Part shown: positions 14,428 through 21,641 of the stretch, one piece after another
Layout of the letters: every line of letters begins with the position of its first letter
Numbering within the stretch: position 1 is the stretch's first letter
Assembly: GCA_001801175.1 (NCBI GenBank)
Contig: MGWZ01000010.1
Location: 8,340-40,611 of the forward strand
Length of the DNA stretch: 32,272 nt
Direction of reading: 5' to 3'
DNA from: Gallionellales bacterium RIFCSPLOWO2_02_FULL_57_47
GTDB taxonomy: Bacteria > Pseudomonadota > Gammaproteobacteria > Burkholderiales > Gallionellaceae
Program-made: the position numbers and the translations under genes
The notes under the pieces: generated by a model
Database searches by the model: none
What the model saw: only the letters and a program-made list of their open reading frames with translations
Told to the model about the DNA's origin: nothing

Positions 14428-16989
14428 TTACAGCCAGCGCATCATCCCCATTTCAAACGGATGCGTCAGCATCTTGTGGTGCGGATAGGCGCGAATATGA
14501 TACTCAAGCTTGCCGCATTGGCCCGGTTTGACTTCAAGTGCGAAGATGTTTTCGCCCGCTTCGGTCATCATGCCGGTAGCTTCAAAACTGTAATGTGTCG
14601 ATCCATATAATTTTTCGCGCTGGGCAAACAAACACAGCAACATCTCCACGACCACGTCGCGGGGATTGAGACCATTCAGCCTGACCGCCACCTCAAAGCG
14701 CAGGCTTTCGCCGTAACTGATCTCTTTCTGACCGGTATCCAGGCGACGCAGTGTGACCCCCGGCCATGCATGGCGAACGCGCGCTTTCCATGAGGCAATG
14801 ATGTTTGAATTCTCGCATTTGTCTTGCCTGTACAAACGGTATTGCTGGCTGGCCGGCAGGTAACACTTGGCGAGATACTCGCCCACCATGCGCTTTGAAT
14901 TGAAGCGCGGCAGGATGGTCGCCATCGAGCGTTTGGACATCTTCACCCAGTCGGGCGAGAAGCCCATCTTGCTGTGCCCGTAGTACAACGGCACGACCTG
15001 GTCTTGCAGCAGTTCGTAGAGGGTGTGCGTTTCTTCGCGCGTGCGCACTTCCTCGCTCAGCGATTCCGATACCGGTTTGATCGCCCAACCGTTTTTTCCG
15101 TCATAGCCTTCGCCCCACCAACCGTCCAGCACGGACAGGTTGATGGCGCCATTGATACCCGCCTTCATCCCGGACGTACCGCTGGCTTCCAGCGGAAATA
15201 GCGGCGTGTTAAGCCAGACATCCACACCGGTAACCAGCTTGCGCGACAAGGCCAGATCAAAGCCTTCCACCATCAGAACTTTGCCGACAAACTCTGCCAT
15301 CTTGGATATCTGGGTGACGCGGCGTATCAGATCCTGCCCGGGAATGTCTGCCGGATGCGCTTTCCCGGCAAAAATGAATACCACCGGGCGTTCCGGGTTG
15401 TTCAGAATTTCGCGCAGCCAATCGAGATTGCCAAACAACATCGTCGCGCGTTTGTAGGTTGCGAAGCGGCGTGCAAAACCAACGGTAAGGACGTTCGGGT
15501 TCTCCGGATTGACATACTTGAGCAGGCGGTCCAGGTGCGCCTCGGAACCGTGGTTGCGGAAATGTTGCTCACTGATGCGTTCGCGCACGATGTTCAACAT
15601 CTTCGCCTTCAGCGACTGGCGCACGCTCCAGAATAAATGGTCGGGAATTTTGTAGATACCCTCCCAGAATTCCACGTCGTTCATGCGCGCGTTCCATTCC
15701 ATGCCAAGATGGCGTTCGAGCACTTCGATCCACTCGGATGCCAGGAAAGTCGGCGCGTGCACGCCGTTGGTGACATAAGTCATCGGATTTTCCCTGGGCC
15801 CGATTTCCGGCCACATGCCGCCGCAAATAACCGAAGACACATCGCCATGAATGCGCGATACGCCATTGTTGAAGCGTGTGCCGCGGATGGCCAGCGCCGT
15901 CATGTTGAAATCGGGGCTATCCTTGGCGTTGCCCAACGCCAGAAATTCCTCGCGGTTCAGTTTGAGCTCCGGGTAATACTGTTCAAAGTAGGCATGCACC
16001 ATGTCTTCATGGAAATGGTCATGCCCGGCCGGCACCGGCGTATGGGTGGTGAATACGGTGTTGACCGCCACGCATTCGAGCGCGGACGCAAAATCCAGAT
16101 CTTCCTCGGCAATCTTCTGGCGGATTCGTTCCAGCACCAGAAACGCCGCATGCCCTTCGTTGATGTGCCACACCGTCGGCCTCAAGCCAAGCTCCCGCAA
16201 CGCGAGCACGCCGCCGATGCCGAGCACGATTTCCTGCTCCATGCGCATGACCTTGTCGCCGCCATACAATCGGTACGTAATGTTGCGGTCATGCGGACTG
16301 TTGCTTTCCAGGTCGGTATCCAGCAGGTACAGCGTGATATGCCCGATCCTGGCCTGCCAAATCTTGATATTCAGTTTGCGGCCCGGCAACTCCACCGAGG
16401 TGTAGGCTTCGGTCCCGTCTGCGCGTCTTGCCGGCGTGATCGGCAGAACGTCGAATTGGGAATCGGTGTTGGTCGCAATCTGATTGCCTTCGCTGTCAAT
16501 GGTTTGATGGAAATAGCCCTGGCGATAGAGCAACCCGACACCAATGAACGGCAAACGCAAATCGCTGGCCGCCTTGCAGTGATCGCCCGCCAGAATTCCC
16601 AGGCCTCCGGAATAAATCGGGAAACTTTCATGAAAACCGAATTCGGCACAAAAGTAGGCAATCAAATCTTCTTTGTGCAGCCAGTCTGCGCCGCTGGTCG
16701 GTATACGATAATCATGATAAGTGTCGTAGGCCGCCAAGACGCGGTTGAAATTGCCGATGAACACTTGATCATCCGCCGCATTGAGCAGCCGCTGTTCATC
16801 TATGCGTTTCAAAAACGCCTTCGGGCTTTGTTCAGTGGTCTTCCACAAACCCGGATGCAACCGGGCAAACAGCGCGCGAGTCGGGCGATCCCAGCTGTAC
16901 CAGAGGTTGTTTGCCAGCTCTTCAAGACGCGCCAGGCGAGCCGGAATTTTCGGGCAGACATTTAAAATGTACGGGGTGCTTTTTTCCAT
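14428..16989 (-). CDS. glgP: Alpha-glucan phosphorylase (DUF3417-type, GT35)
   Basis: Releases glucose-1-phosphate from glycogen or maltodextrin by phosphorolysis, using pyridoxal phosphate. This is the long divergent subfamily with an N-terminal DUF3417 domain (about 1-105), recognisable from LEELANNLWYSWDRPTRALF. The PLP-binding lysine is K609 in EASGTSGMKAGINGAINLS, the motif of this branch rather than the GTGNMK form of classical enzymes. Length from the chosen start is 853 residues. The frame opens at TTG 17007, but the ATG at 16989 has AGGA eight bases upstream and begins MEKSTPY. It has its own candidate promoter (17039-17068). It lies between pgl and glgA, tying glycogen breakdown to the oxidative pentose phosphate genes. 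A classical phosphorylase is encoded at 27639-30110. Confidence 0.94.
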   Translation of the reverse strand: MEKSTPYILNVCPKIPARLARLEELANNLWYSWDRPTRALFARLHPGLWKTTEQSPKAFLKRIDEQRLLNAADDQVFIGNFNRVLAAYDTYHDYRIPTSGADWLHKEDLIAYFCAEFGFHESFPIYSGGLGILAGDHCKAASDLRLPFIGVGLLYRQGYFHQTIDSEGNQIATNTDSQFDVLPITPARRADGTEAYTSVELPGRKLNIKIWQARIGHITLYLLDTDLESNSPHDRNITYRLYGGDKVMRMEQEIVLGIGGVLALRELGLRPTVWHINEGHAAFLVLERIRQKIAEEDLDFASALECVAVNTVFTTHTPVPAGHDHFHEDMVHAYFEQYYPELKLNREEFLALGNAKDSPDFNMTALAIRGTRFNNGVSRIHGDVSSVICGGMWPEIGPRENPMTYVTNGVHAPTFLASEWIEVLERHLGMEWNARMNDVEFWEGIYKIPDHLFWSVRQSLKAKMLNIVRERISEQHFRNHGSEAHLDRLLKYVNPENPNVLTVGFARRFATYKRATMLFGNLDWLREILNNPERPVVFIFAGKAHPADIPGQDLIRRVTQISKMAEFVGKVLMVEGFDLALSRKLVTGVDVWLNTPLFPLEASGTSGMKAGINGAINLSVLDGWWGEGYDGKNGWAIKPVSESLSEEVRTREETHTLYELLQDQVVPLYYGHSKMGFSPDWVKMSKRSMATILPRFNSKRMVGEYLAKCYLPASQQYRLYRQDKCENSNIIASWKARVRHAWPGVTLRRLDTGQKEISYGESLRFEVAVRLNGLNPRDVVVEMLLCLFAQREKLYGSTHYSFEATGMMTEAGENIFALEVKPGQCGKLEYHIRAYPHHKMLTHPFEMGMMRWL

Positions 16990-17038
16990 GATCTTATTCC
17001 TGGCCAAAAACCAGAATTGTATTTGCGCAGAGGTGCGA

Positions 17039-17068
17039 ATTATAGCTTAACTGCCCTGCCAGTCGGAA
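17039..17068 (-). promoter_or_regulatory. Candidate promoter of the DUF3417-type phosphorylase
   Basis: A perfect -10 box TATAAT (minus strand, 17044-17039) lies about 50 bases before the chosen start codon. The -35 box is poor: TTCCGA with 18-base spacing (17068-17063). The site would give the phosphorylase its own transcript in addition to read-through from pgl. Confidence 0.45.
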
Positions 17069-17107
17069 TTTCAAGGTGCTTCCATCATCGTTCTGCCAGT
17101 GTGATTT

Positions 17108-17857
17108 TTACGCCGGTAATGCCGCGCGATCAAGATGCCACTCGGCGGCTGAAACGCGTGCCGCAGGCAATAATGCCCCGTGCGATATCTGCTCCAGTGC
17201 TTTTTGCTTCCCTGCACCGGCCACCAAAAATATTTTCTGCCGTGCGGCATTCAATGTGCCCATACCGAGCGAAACCCGCTCGGCAGGCGGCTTGGGAGCA
17301 TTGAATACCGGCACGGCTGCCGCGGCGCTTTCCGCTGCCGGATTATCCGGAAACAGGCTCGCAGTATGCCCGTCTTCGCCCATGCCCAGCAGCACCATGT
17401 CCAGCGCCGCAACATGCTCCAGCATGGCCGCATAGCTGGCGGCACCTTCATGCGCGCCCAATTCGGACGGGATTGGATGGATGTTGGTTTGCGGGATGTC
17501 GATATGCTTCAGCAGCGTATCGCGGACCATCGTGTCATTGCGCCGGGCATCGCCGACAGGCAGGCAGCGCTCATCGCCGAAATATATCTGCACGTGCGCC
17601 CAATCGATGGCGAGGCGGCGCAGCTTTTCGTAACAGCGGCGCGGTGTTTCGCCGCCAGCCAATACGAGATGAAACACCCCGCGCGCAGCTATCGCCTGGG
17701 CTGCCGACTCTGAGATGCGCCGTGCAACTGCAATACTCAGACCATCAAGATCTTCATGGATAAATACGGCCTTGGCGTTAACGTGAAACTCGCGCAGCGA
17801 GACCCCGTCCCTCTCTCCAGCTTGCGGGAGAGAGCTAGGAGAGAGGGAAACGGGCAT
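17108..17857 (-). CDS. pgl: 6-phosphogluconolactonase
   Basis: Hydrolyses 6-phosphogluconolactone, the product of Zwf, to 6-phosphogluconate. The family core is clear: LVLAGGETPRRCYEKL, then YFGDERCLPVGDARRND, then LGMGEDGHTASLFPDN. The start is uncertain. The frame opens at TTG 17914 and contains ATG codons at 17893, 17884, 17869 and 17857, none with a good ribosome binding site. I use the last ATG, giving 249 residues. The conserved protein begins only near FHVNAKAVFIHEDL. The 20 or so residues before it (SLSPSSLPQAGERDG) are encoded by a palindromic repeat element that has entered the 5' end of the gene in frame. It follows glk closely and belongs to the gnd-zwf-glk-pgl row. Function is firm, N-terminus not. 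Confidence 0.9.
   Translation of the reverse strand: MPVSLSPSSLPQAGERDGVSLREFHVNAKAVFIHEDLDGLSIAVARRISESAAQAIAARGVFHLVLAGGETPRRCYEKLRRLAIDWAHVQIYFGDERCLPVGDARRNDTMVRDTLLKHIDIPQTNIHPIPSELGAHEGAASYAAMLEHVAALDMVLLGMGEDGHTASLFPDNPAAESAAAAVPVFNAPKPPAERVSLGMGTLNAARQKIFLVAGAGKQKALEQISHGALLPAARVSAAEWHLDRAALPA
17804..17854. repeat. Palindromic repeat element inside the 5' end of pgl
   Basis: Arms ccctctctcc (17809-17818) and ggagagaggg (17838-17847) enclose agcttgcgggagagagcta. Outer arms cccgt and acggg extend the pairing with a two-base bulge. It resembles the common intergenic ccctctccc...gggagaggg repeats of proteobacteria. Here it is read in frame as SLSPSSLPQAGERDG. Confidence 0.75.
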
Positions 17858-17917
17858 GGCGGGTTTCATTATCAGGGGCGGCATTATTGCCATGCCCGTT
17901 GGGCAGGGTATCAATAT

Positions 17918-18907
17918 TCATGTTGGCATATTGGCCAGTTGCGCTGCGCGCAAAGCCGAACCGAACAGTGCAGCGCGGTCATTCAGTATCACCTTTACCG
18001 GCATGGCTTCGAGCAGCGGGCGCATCCGGCCCTTGTTCAGGAACGCATCGAGAAACGCGCCATCCTGCAACAGCGGCAGGATTTTCGGCGCGATGCCGCC
18101 GCCCAGATACAGCCCGCCGCGGCTCATAGCCTTGAGCGCGAGATTGGCCGCTTCCGCGCCATACAGGCGCACGAACCGATGCAGCGTCTCAACACAGATT
18201 TCATCGCGGCCGGACAATGCTGCGGCCGCAATGGATGCCGCCGCATCGCCGCTGCGCATTTCATCCGCAAGCCATTGCGGCACAGCGGCATGGCGGTAAA
18301 GGCACAGGAACTCGTGCAGGCTCAGCAAACCCATCCCGGAAACGACACGCTCCCAGCTGACATGCCGATGCCGTTGCCGGAGATGGCGCAGGAATTCGAT
18401 TTCCAATTCATCGCCCGGACTGAAGCTGGCATGTCCGCCCTCCGTGGCAAACGGACAATGGTTTTGTCCGTCCCAGAACAAACCGGCCTCGCCCAAGCCA
18501 GTGCCCGCTGCGATCACCGCGGCGTTGCCGCCGGCATTCGCCATGCCCGGTTGCAGGGTCAGCAAGTCATCCGCACCCAGGGCCGGCAAACCATAAGCAG
18601 TCGCTTCCAGGTCGTTGAGCAGGGTGCAATGCGCAAAACCGGATTGCCGCCGCAATGCATCGGCATCGATACGCCAGGGCAGATTGGTGGTTTGCGCCAC
18701 CCTGCCCTGCACCGGGCCGGCGATGCCGAAGGCAGCGTGGCCCGGTGTTTCGATGCCGGAAAGGAATTCGCCGAGCAAAGCTTCAAATGTGGCGTAGCCG
18801 CGGCTCGGGTAAGTGGCTTCATGCACAACCTGGACTTGCGTGCCGCCGACCTCAATGACGGCAAGTAGCGTTTTGGTGCCGCCGATGTCGCCTGCAAGAA
18901 TTTTCAT
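17918..18907 (-). CDS. glk: Glucokinase (ROK-independent Glk type)
   Basis: Phosphorylates glucose with ATP to glucose-6-phosphate, feeding Zwf or Pgi. Visible motifs are the phosphate loop GDIGGTKT (D7), TTNLPWRID, catalytic D99 in LLNDLEATAYG, GTGLGEAGL and EGGH (156-159). All sit within one position of E. coli Glk, and the length is 329 residues against 321. The frame opens at 18982, but the ATG at 18907 (MKILAGDIGG) is where the family begins, and the upstream part falls in an inverted repeat. No clear Shine-Dalgarno is present because the repeat occupies that region. It lies between zwf and pgl. Free glucose could come from debranching or amylase products made elsewhere. Confidence 0.95.
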   Translation of the reverse strand: MKILAGDIGGTKTLLAVIEVGGTQVQVVHEATYPSRGYATFEALLGEFLSGIETPGHAAFGIAGPVQGRVAQTTNLPWRIDADALRRQSGFAHCTLLNDLEATAYGLPALGADDLLTLQPGMANAGGNAAVIAAGTGLGEAGLFWDGQNHCPFATEGGHASFSPGDELEIEFLRHLRQRHRHVSWERVVSGMGLLSLHEFLCLYRHAAVPQWLADEMRSGDAAASIAAAALSGRDEICVETLHRFVRLYGAEAANLALKAMSRGGLYLGGGIAPKILPLLQDGAFLDAFLNKGRMRPLLEAMPVKVILNDRAALFGSALRAAQLANMPT

Positions 18908-18908
18908 A

Positions 18909-19001
18909 AGCTGGTAGCGGCTAGCTCGTAGCGAGTAGCAAAACAAGGACGCATGCAGCGCGACGAAACAGCTACCCGCCACCCGCTACCGGCTACCGGC
19001 T
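18909..19001. repeat. Imperfect 31-base inverted repeat between zwf and glk
   Basis: The arms 18909-18939 and 18971-19001 match as reverse complements at 24 of 31 positions, with a 31-base loop. The sequence is built on tagcgg/ccgcta and gctacc units. It fills nearly all of the 100-base zwf-glk gap and ends one base before the glk start codon. In the mRNA it would hold the glk ribosome-binding region in a stem. Confidence 0.65.
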
Positions 19002-19007
19002 CCATTC

Positions 19008-20513
19008 TCAATATGCCTCAAAGTTGGCGCCATCAAGACTCAACGAATGGCGCCAGAACTGGTCTTCGCGGTCAAACAACCGGTAAGTCCCGCGCGGCCC
19101 CCAAGTGCCTGCCGGATAAGTATTGATGAAGTCGCGTTCCATCGCCCATACCTTGATGACGGGATCCACCACATGCCATGCGGTCTCCACTTCGTCGATA
19201 CGCAGGAACAGCGATTGGTCGCCCAACATCACGTCCAGAAGCAACCCTTCATAAGCGTCATAGCTGTCTTCGCCTTTCTGGTGATAGGAGGCGTCTAGGC
19301 TGATGGTGCGCGTATTCAAGTCCAGCCCCGGCACTTTGACCTGCATCTCCATCTTCAGGCAGTCGTTGGGCTGGATGCCCAGCATGACCCAGTTGGGATG
19401 CTGGCTGCCGTGACGGGCGTGCTTGAGCAGGTCCTGCGGCGGATTTTTGAAACGGATACAAATCGCCGAGCTGTTCTCGGGCATGCGTTTGCCGGTGCGC
19501 AGGTAAAAAGGCACGCCCGCCCAGCGCCAGTTGTCGATGAACAGTTTCAGCGCCGCGTAGGTTTCGGTCACGCTGTCCGCCGCCACGCCCTTCTCTTCCA
19601 GATACCCGGGCACGGGGTTGCCATTCACCACGCCGCCGGCGTACTGCCCGCGAAAAGCATGGGCATGCACCGCGTTCTGCGTGATAGGCCGAATGGCTTT
19701 CAGCGCCTTCACCTTTTCATCGCGCAAGTGTACCGCCGACATCGACAGCGGCGGCTCCATTGCCACAAGCGCAAGCAGTTGCATCAGGTGGCTTTGCAGC
19801 ATGTCGCGCAGCGCGCCCGCCCCTTCAAAGTAACCGGCACGGCCCTCGATTCCCATCGTCTCGGAATGCGTGATCTGCACGTGGTCGATGTAATGCCGGT
19901 TCCAGATCGGCTCCAGCAGGATATTCGCAAAACGAAACACCATCACGTTCTGCACGGTGCCTTTGCCAAGGTAGTGGTCGATGCGATAGATCTGGGGCTC
20001 GTTCAAGTGCCGGTACAAACTTTGTTGCAGCGTTTGCGCGCTGAGCAAATCGTAACCAAAGGGCTTCTCGATCACGACGCGGCGCCAGCCGTTCTTTTCC
20101 TGGAGCAGCCCGGCATTGCCCAATTTTTCTATGATGGGGAGAAACTCCGCCGGACGCACCGACATGTAAAAAACAATATTCGGCGGAAACTGCGGATTGT
20201 TGTCGAGCGTCTTCTGCAGGCGCTGGTAGGATTCCGCATCGTCAGGCGGATTGGCATGGTATTGCAGGCGCGCACTGAATCGCGCGAAAGCCTGTTCGAT
20301 CACCTCAGGCTTGTGCTTTTCATTCAACATGCCCAGCACCTCGGCAGCCCATTGCTCATGGCTCATTGGCTTCCGGCCACAACCCAGTATCGCCATATTG
20401 TCAGGCAAGCGCTTGAACAGCTCCAGCCGGAACAATGCCGGGATCAGTTTGCGGCGCGCCAAGTCGCCGCCCGCCCCCATGATCACGATCGTGCATGGCT
20501 CCATCGCCTTCAT
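19008..20513 (-). CDS. zwf: Glucose-6-phosphate 1-dehydrogenase
   Basis: Oxidises glucose-6-phosphate to 6-phosphogluconolactone, the entry to the oxidative pentose phosphate pathway. The active-site signature RIDHYLGKG is complete (D179, H180, K184), followed by VQNVMVFRFAN and by the ETMGIEGRAGYFEGAGALRD region with QSHLMQL. The nucleotide loop reads GAGGDLARRKL; most family members have GASGDLA, so one Ser is Gly. The 501 residues are slightly longer than E. coli (491). The ATG at 20513 overlaps the gnd TGA (ATGA), so the two are translationally coupled. A second ATG three codons later is an alternative. Its position between gnd and glk places glucose phosphorylation and both dehydrogenases in one transcript. 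Identification is secure. Confidence 0.97.
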   Translation of the reverse strand: MKAMEPCTIVIMGAGGDLARRKLIPALFRLELFKRLPDNMAILGCGRKPMSHEQWAAEVLGMLNEKHKPEVIEQAFARFSARLQYHANPPDDAESYQRLQKTLDNNPQFPPNIVFYMSVRPAEFLPIIEKLGNAGLLQEKNGWRRVVIEKPFGYDLLSAQTLQQSLYRHLNEPQIYRIDHYLGKGTVQNVMVFRFANILLEPIWNRHYIDHVQITHSETMGIEGRAGYFEGAGALRDMLQSHLMQLLALVAMEPPLSMSAVHLRDEKVKALKAIRPITQNAVHAHAFRGQYAGGVVNGNPVPGYLEEKGVAADSVTETYAALKLFIDNWRWAGVPFYLRTGKRMPENSSAICIRFKNPPQDLLKHARHGSQHPNWVMLGIQPNDCLKMEMQVKVPGLDLNTRTISLDASYHQKGEDSYDAYEGLLLDVMLGDQSLFLRIDEVETAWHVVDPVIKVWAMERDFINTYPAGTWGPRGTYRLFDREDQFWRHSLSLDGANFEAY

Positions 20514-21430
20514 TTGCCGCCTTCGGATTTCTTGACGGCATGGCCGCCGAAGGCATTGCGCATGGTGGATAACAGGCGATAGCCGTAGCCGGTTTCGTTC
20601 TGGCTGGCAAAGCGCATCTGCAACGCCAGCGTCAGCACCGGCGCGGCCACGCCCTGGTCGATCGCCTCCACCACCGTCCAGCGCCCTTCGCCGGAGTCCG
20701 GCACATAGGGGGCAATCTTCGTCAATTCCTGGTCATGCTTGAGCGCTTCCGCGGTGAGGTCGAGCAGCCAGCTGCGCACCACCGAACTGTGCCGCCACAA
20801 CTCGGTTATCTGCGCCAGGTCGAGCTTGAATTCCTGCTTGCCGCGCAGCAACTCCAGGCCTTCGGCAAAGGACTGCATCATGCCGTACTCGATGCCGTTG
20901 TGGATCATCTTGGTGAAGTGCCCGGCGCCGACCGGTCCCACATGTGCCCAGCCGCGATCCGCTGCGGGCGCCAACGCCCGCAGGATGGGAGTCATGATTT
21001 TTGCCACTTCAGGTGTGGCCCCAACCATCAGGCAATAGCCGTTCTCCAGCCCCCACACGCCGCCGGAGGTGCCGCAGTCCATGAAGCCGATGCCCTGCTC
21101 CGCCAGCCAGGCACCGCGACGCTGGCTGTCGTGGTAATTCGAATTGCCGCCGTCCACGATGATGTCGCCCCTGGACAGCAGCGGCACGAGCGCGTGAACC
21201 TGCTGCTCGGTCGGCTCCCCGCTCGGCAGCATCAGCCATACCACGCGCGGGCTGGATAATTGCGCCACCGCATCGGCCACGGAGACAGCAGCGAGCATGC
21301 TTTCCTCTGCGGCAAGCTGTGCAACCACGTCCGCCGCGCGGTCATAACCTGCCACCTCAATGCCGCTACGGCGCAACCTGCGCACCATGTTGCCACCCAT
21401 CTTGCCCAGCCCGATCATCGCCAGCCGCAT
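20510..21430 (-). CDS. gnd: 6-phosphogluconate dehydrogenase, decarboxylating (short GndA-like form)
   Basis: Converts 6-phosphogluconate to ribulose-5-phosphate and CO2 with reduction of NAD(P). It has the N-terminal Rossmann loop GLGKMGGN, GGNSNYHDS, CGTSGGVWGLENGYCLMVGA, and the catalytic stretch HFTKMIHNGIEYG with K174, N178 and E181. At 306 residues it is the short form (about 300), not the 470-residue E. coli form. The residue after the second strand is D30 (VAGYDRAAD), which in related dehydrogenases favours NAD over NADP; this preference is an inference. The frame opens at 21583, but the ATG at 21430 has a strong GGAGG and begins the family. It is the first gene of the gnd-zwf-glk-pgl row and has a palindromic promoter region. 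Confidence 0.95.
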   Translation of the reverse strand: MRLAMIGLGKMGGNMVRRLRRSGIEVAGYDRAADVVAQLAAEESMLAAVSVADAVAQLSSPRVVWLMLPSGEPTEQQVHALVPLLSRGDIIVDGGNSNYHDSQRRGAWLAEQGIGFMDCGTSGGVWGLENGYCLMVGATPEVAKIMTPILRALAPAADRGWAHVGPVGAGHFTKMIHNGIEYGMMQSFAEGLELLRGKQEFKLDLAQITELWRHSSVVRSWLLDLTAEALKHDQELTKIAPYVPDSGEGRWTVVEAIDQGVAAPVLTLALQMRFASQNETGYGYRLLSTMRNAFGGHAVKKSEGGK

Positions 21431-21499
21431 AAATCCTCCCGGGGAAATAATTCCAGCAGTGCGACCGCAACATGCCAGCCGCAGAACCGCATCATAGTT

Positions 21500-21537
21500 T
21501 TCACGTAACAGTGCGTGAATTATAAGTCTTAATTCAC
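21500..21537 (-). promoter_or_regulatory. Promoter and palindromic operator candidate upstream of gnd
   Basis: A perfect palindrome, gtgaatta (21515-21522) and taattcac (21530-21537) with a 7-base spacer, covers a perfect -10 box TATAAT (minus strand, 21524-21519). An overlapping inverted pair ttcacg/cgtgaa (21500-21505 and 21514-21519) gives a third half-site. The -35 region is weak, which suits a regulated promoter. It does not look like a HexR box. The regulator is unknown. Confidence 0.55.
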
Positions 21538-21641
21538 CAGAGCAGACGCACAGCCGATTCTTCCCCGAGACCTCACAATGCAACGGGTGCTCAGAGCGGA
21601 AAGCCGGGGAGCCTCACCAGACCCCAGGCAGCCATGCCGAA

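Noticed and set aside
15637-16965. A 442-codon plus-strand open frame opposite the DUF3417-type phosphorylase
   Set aside because: Antisense shadow of a conserved gene, with no domain and no ribosome binding site.
17756-18868. A 370-codon plus-strand open frame opposite glk
   Set aside because: Antisense to glucokinase and running through the repeat element in pgl; no domain seen.
18908-18982. 25-codon upstream extension of glucokinase
   Set aside because: It is encoded by the inverted repeat and absent from the family, which begins at MKILAGDIGG.
19398-20582. A 394-codon plus-strand open frame opposite zwf
   Set aside because: Antisense shadow; the composition is arginine- and histidine-rich and no family is recognisable.
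21431-21583. 51-codon upstream extension of 6-phosphogluconate dehydrogenase
   Set aside because: It covers the promoter region; the ATG at 21430 has a strong ribosome binding site and begins the Rossmann fold.
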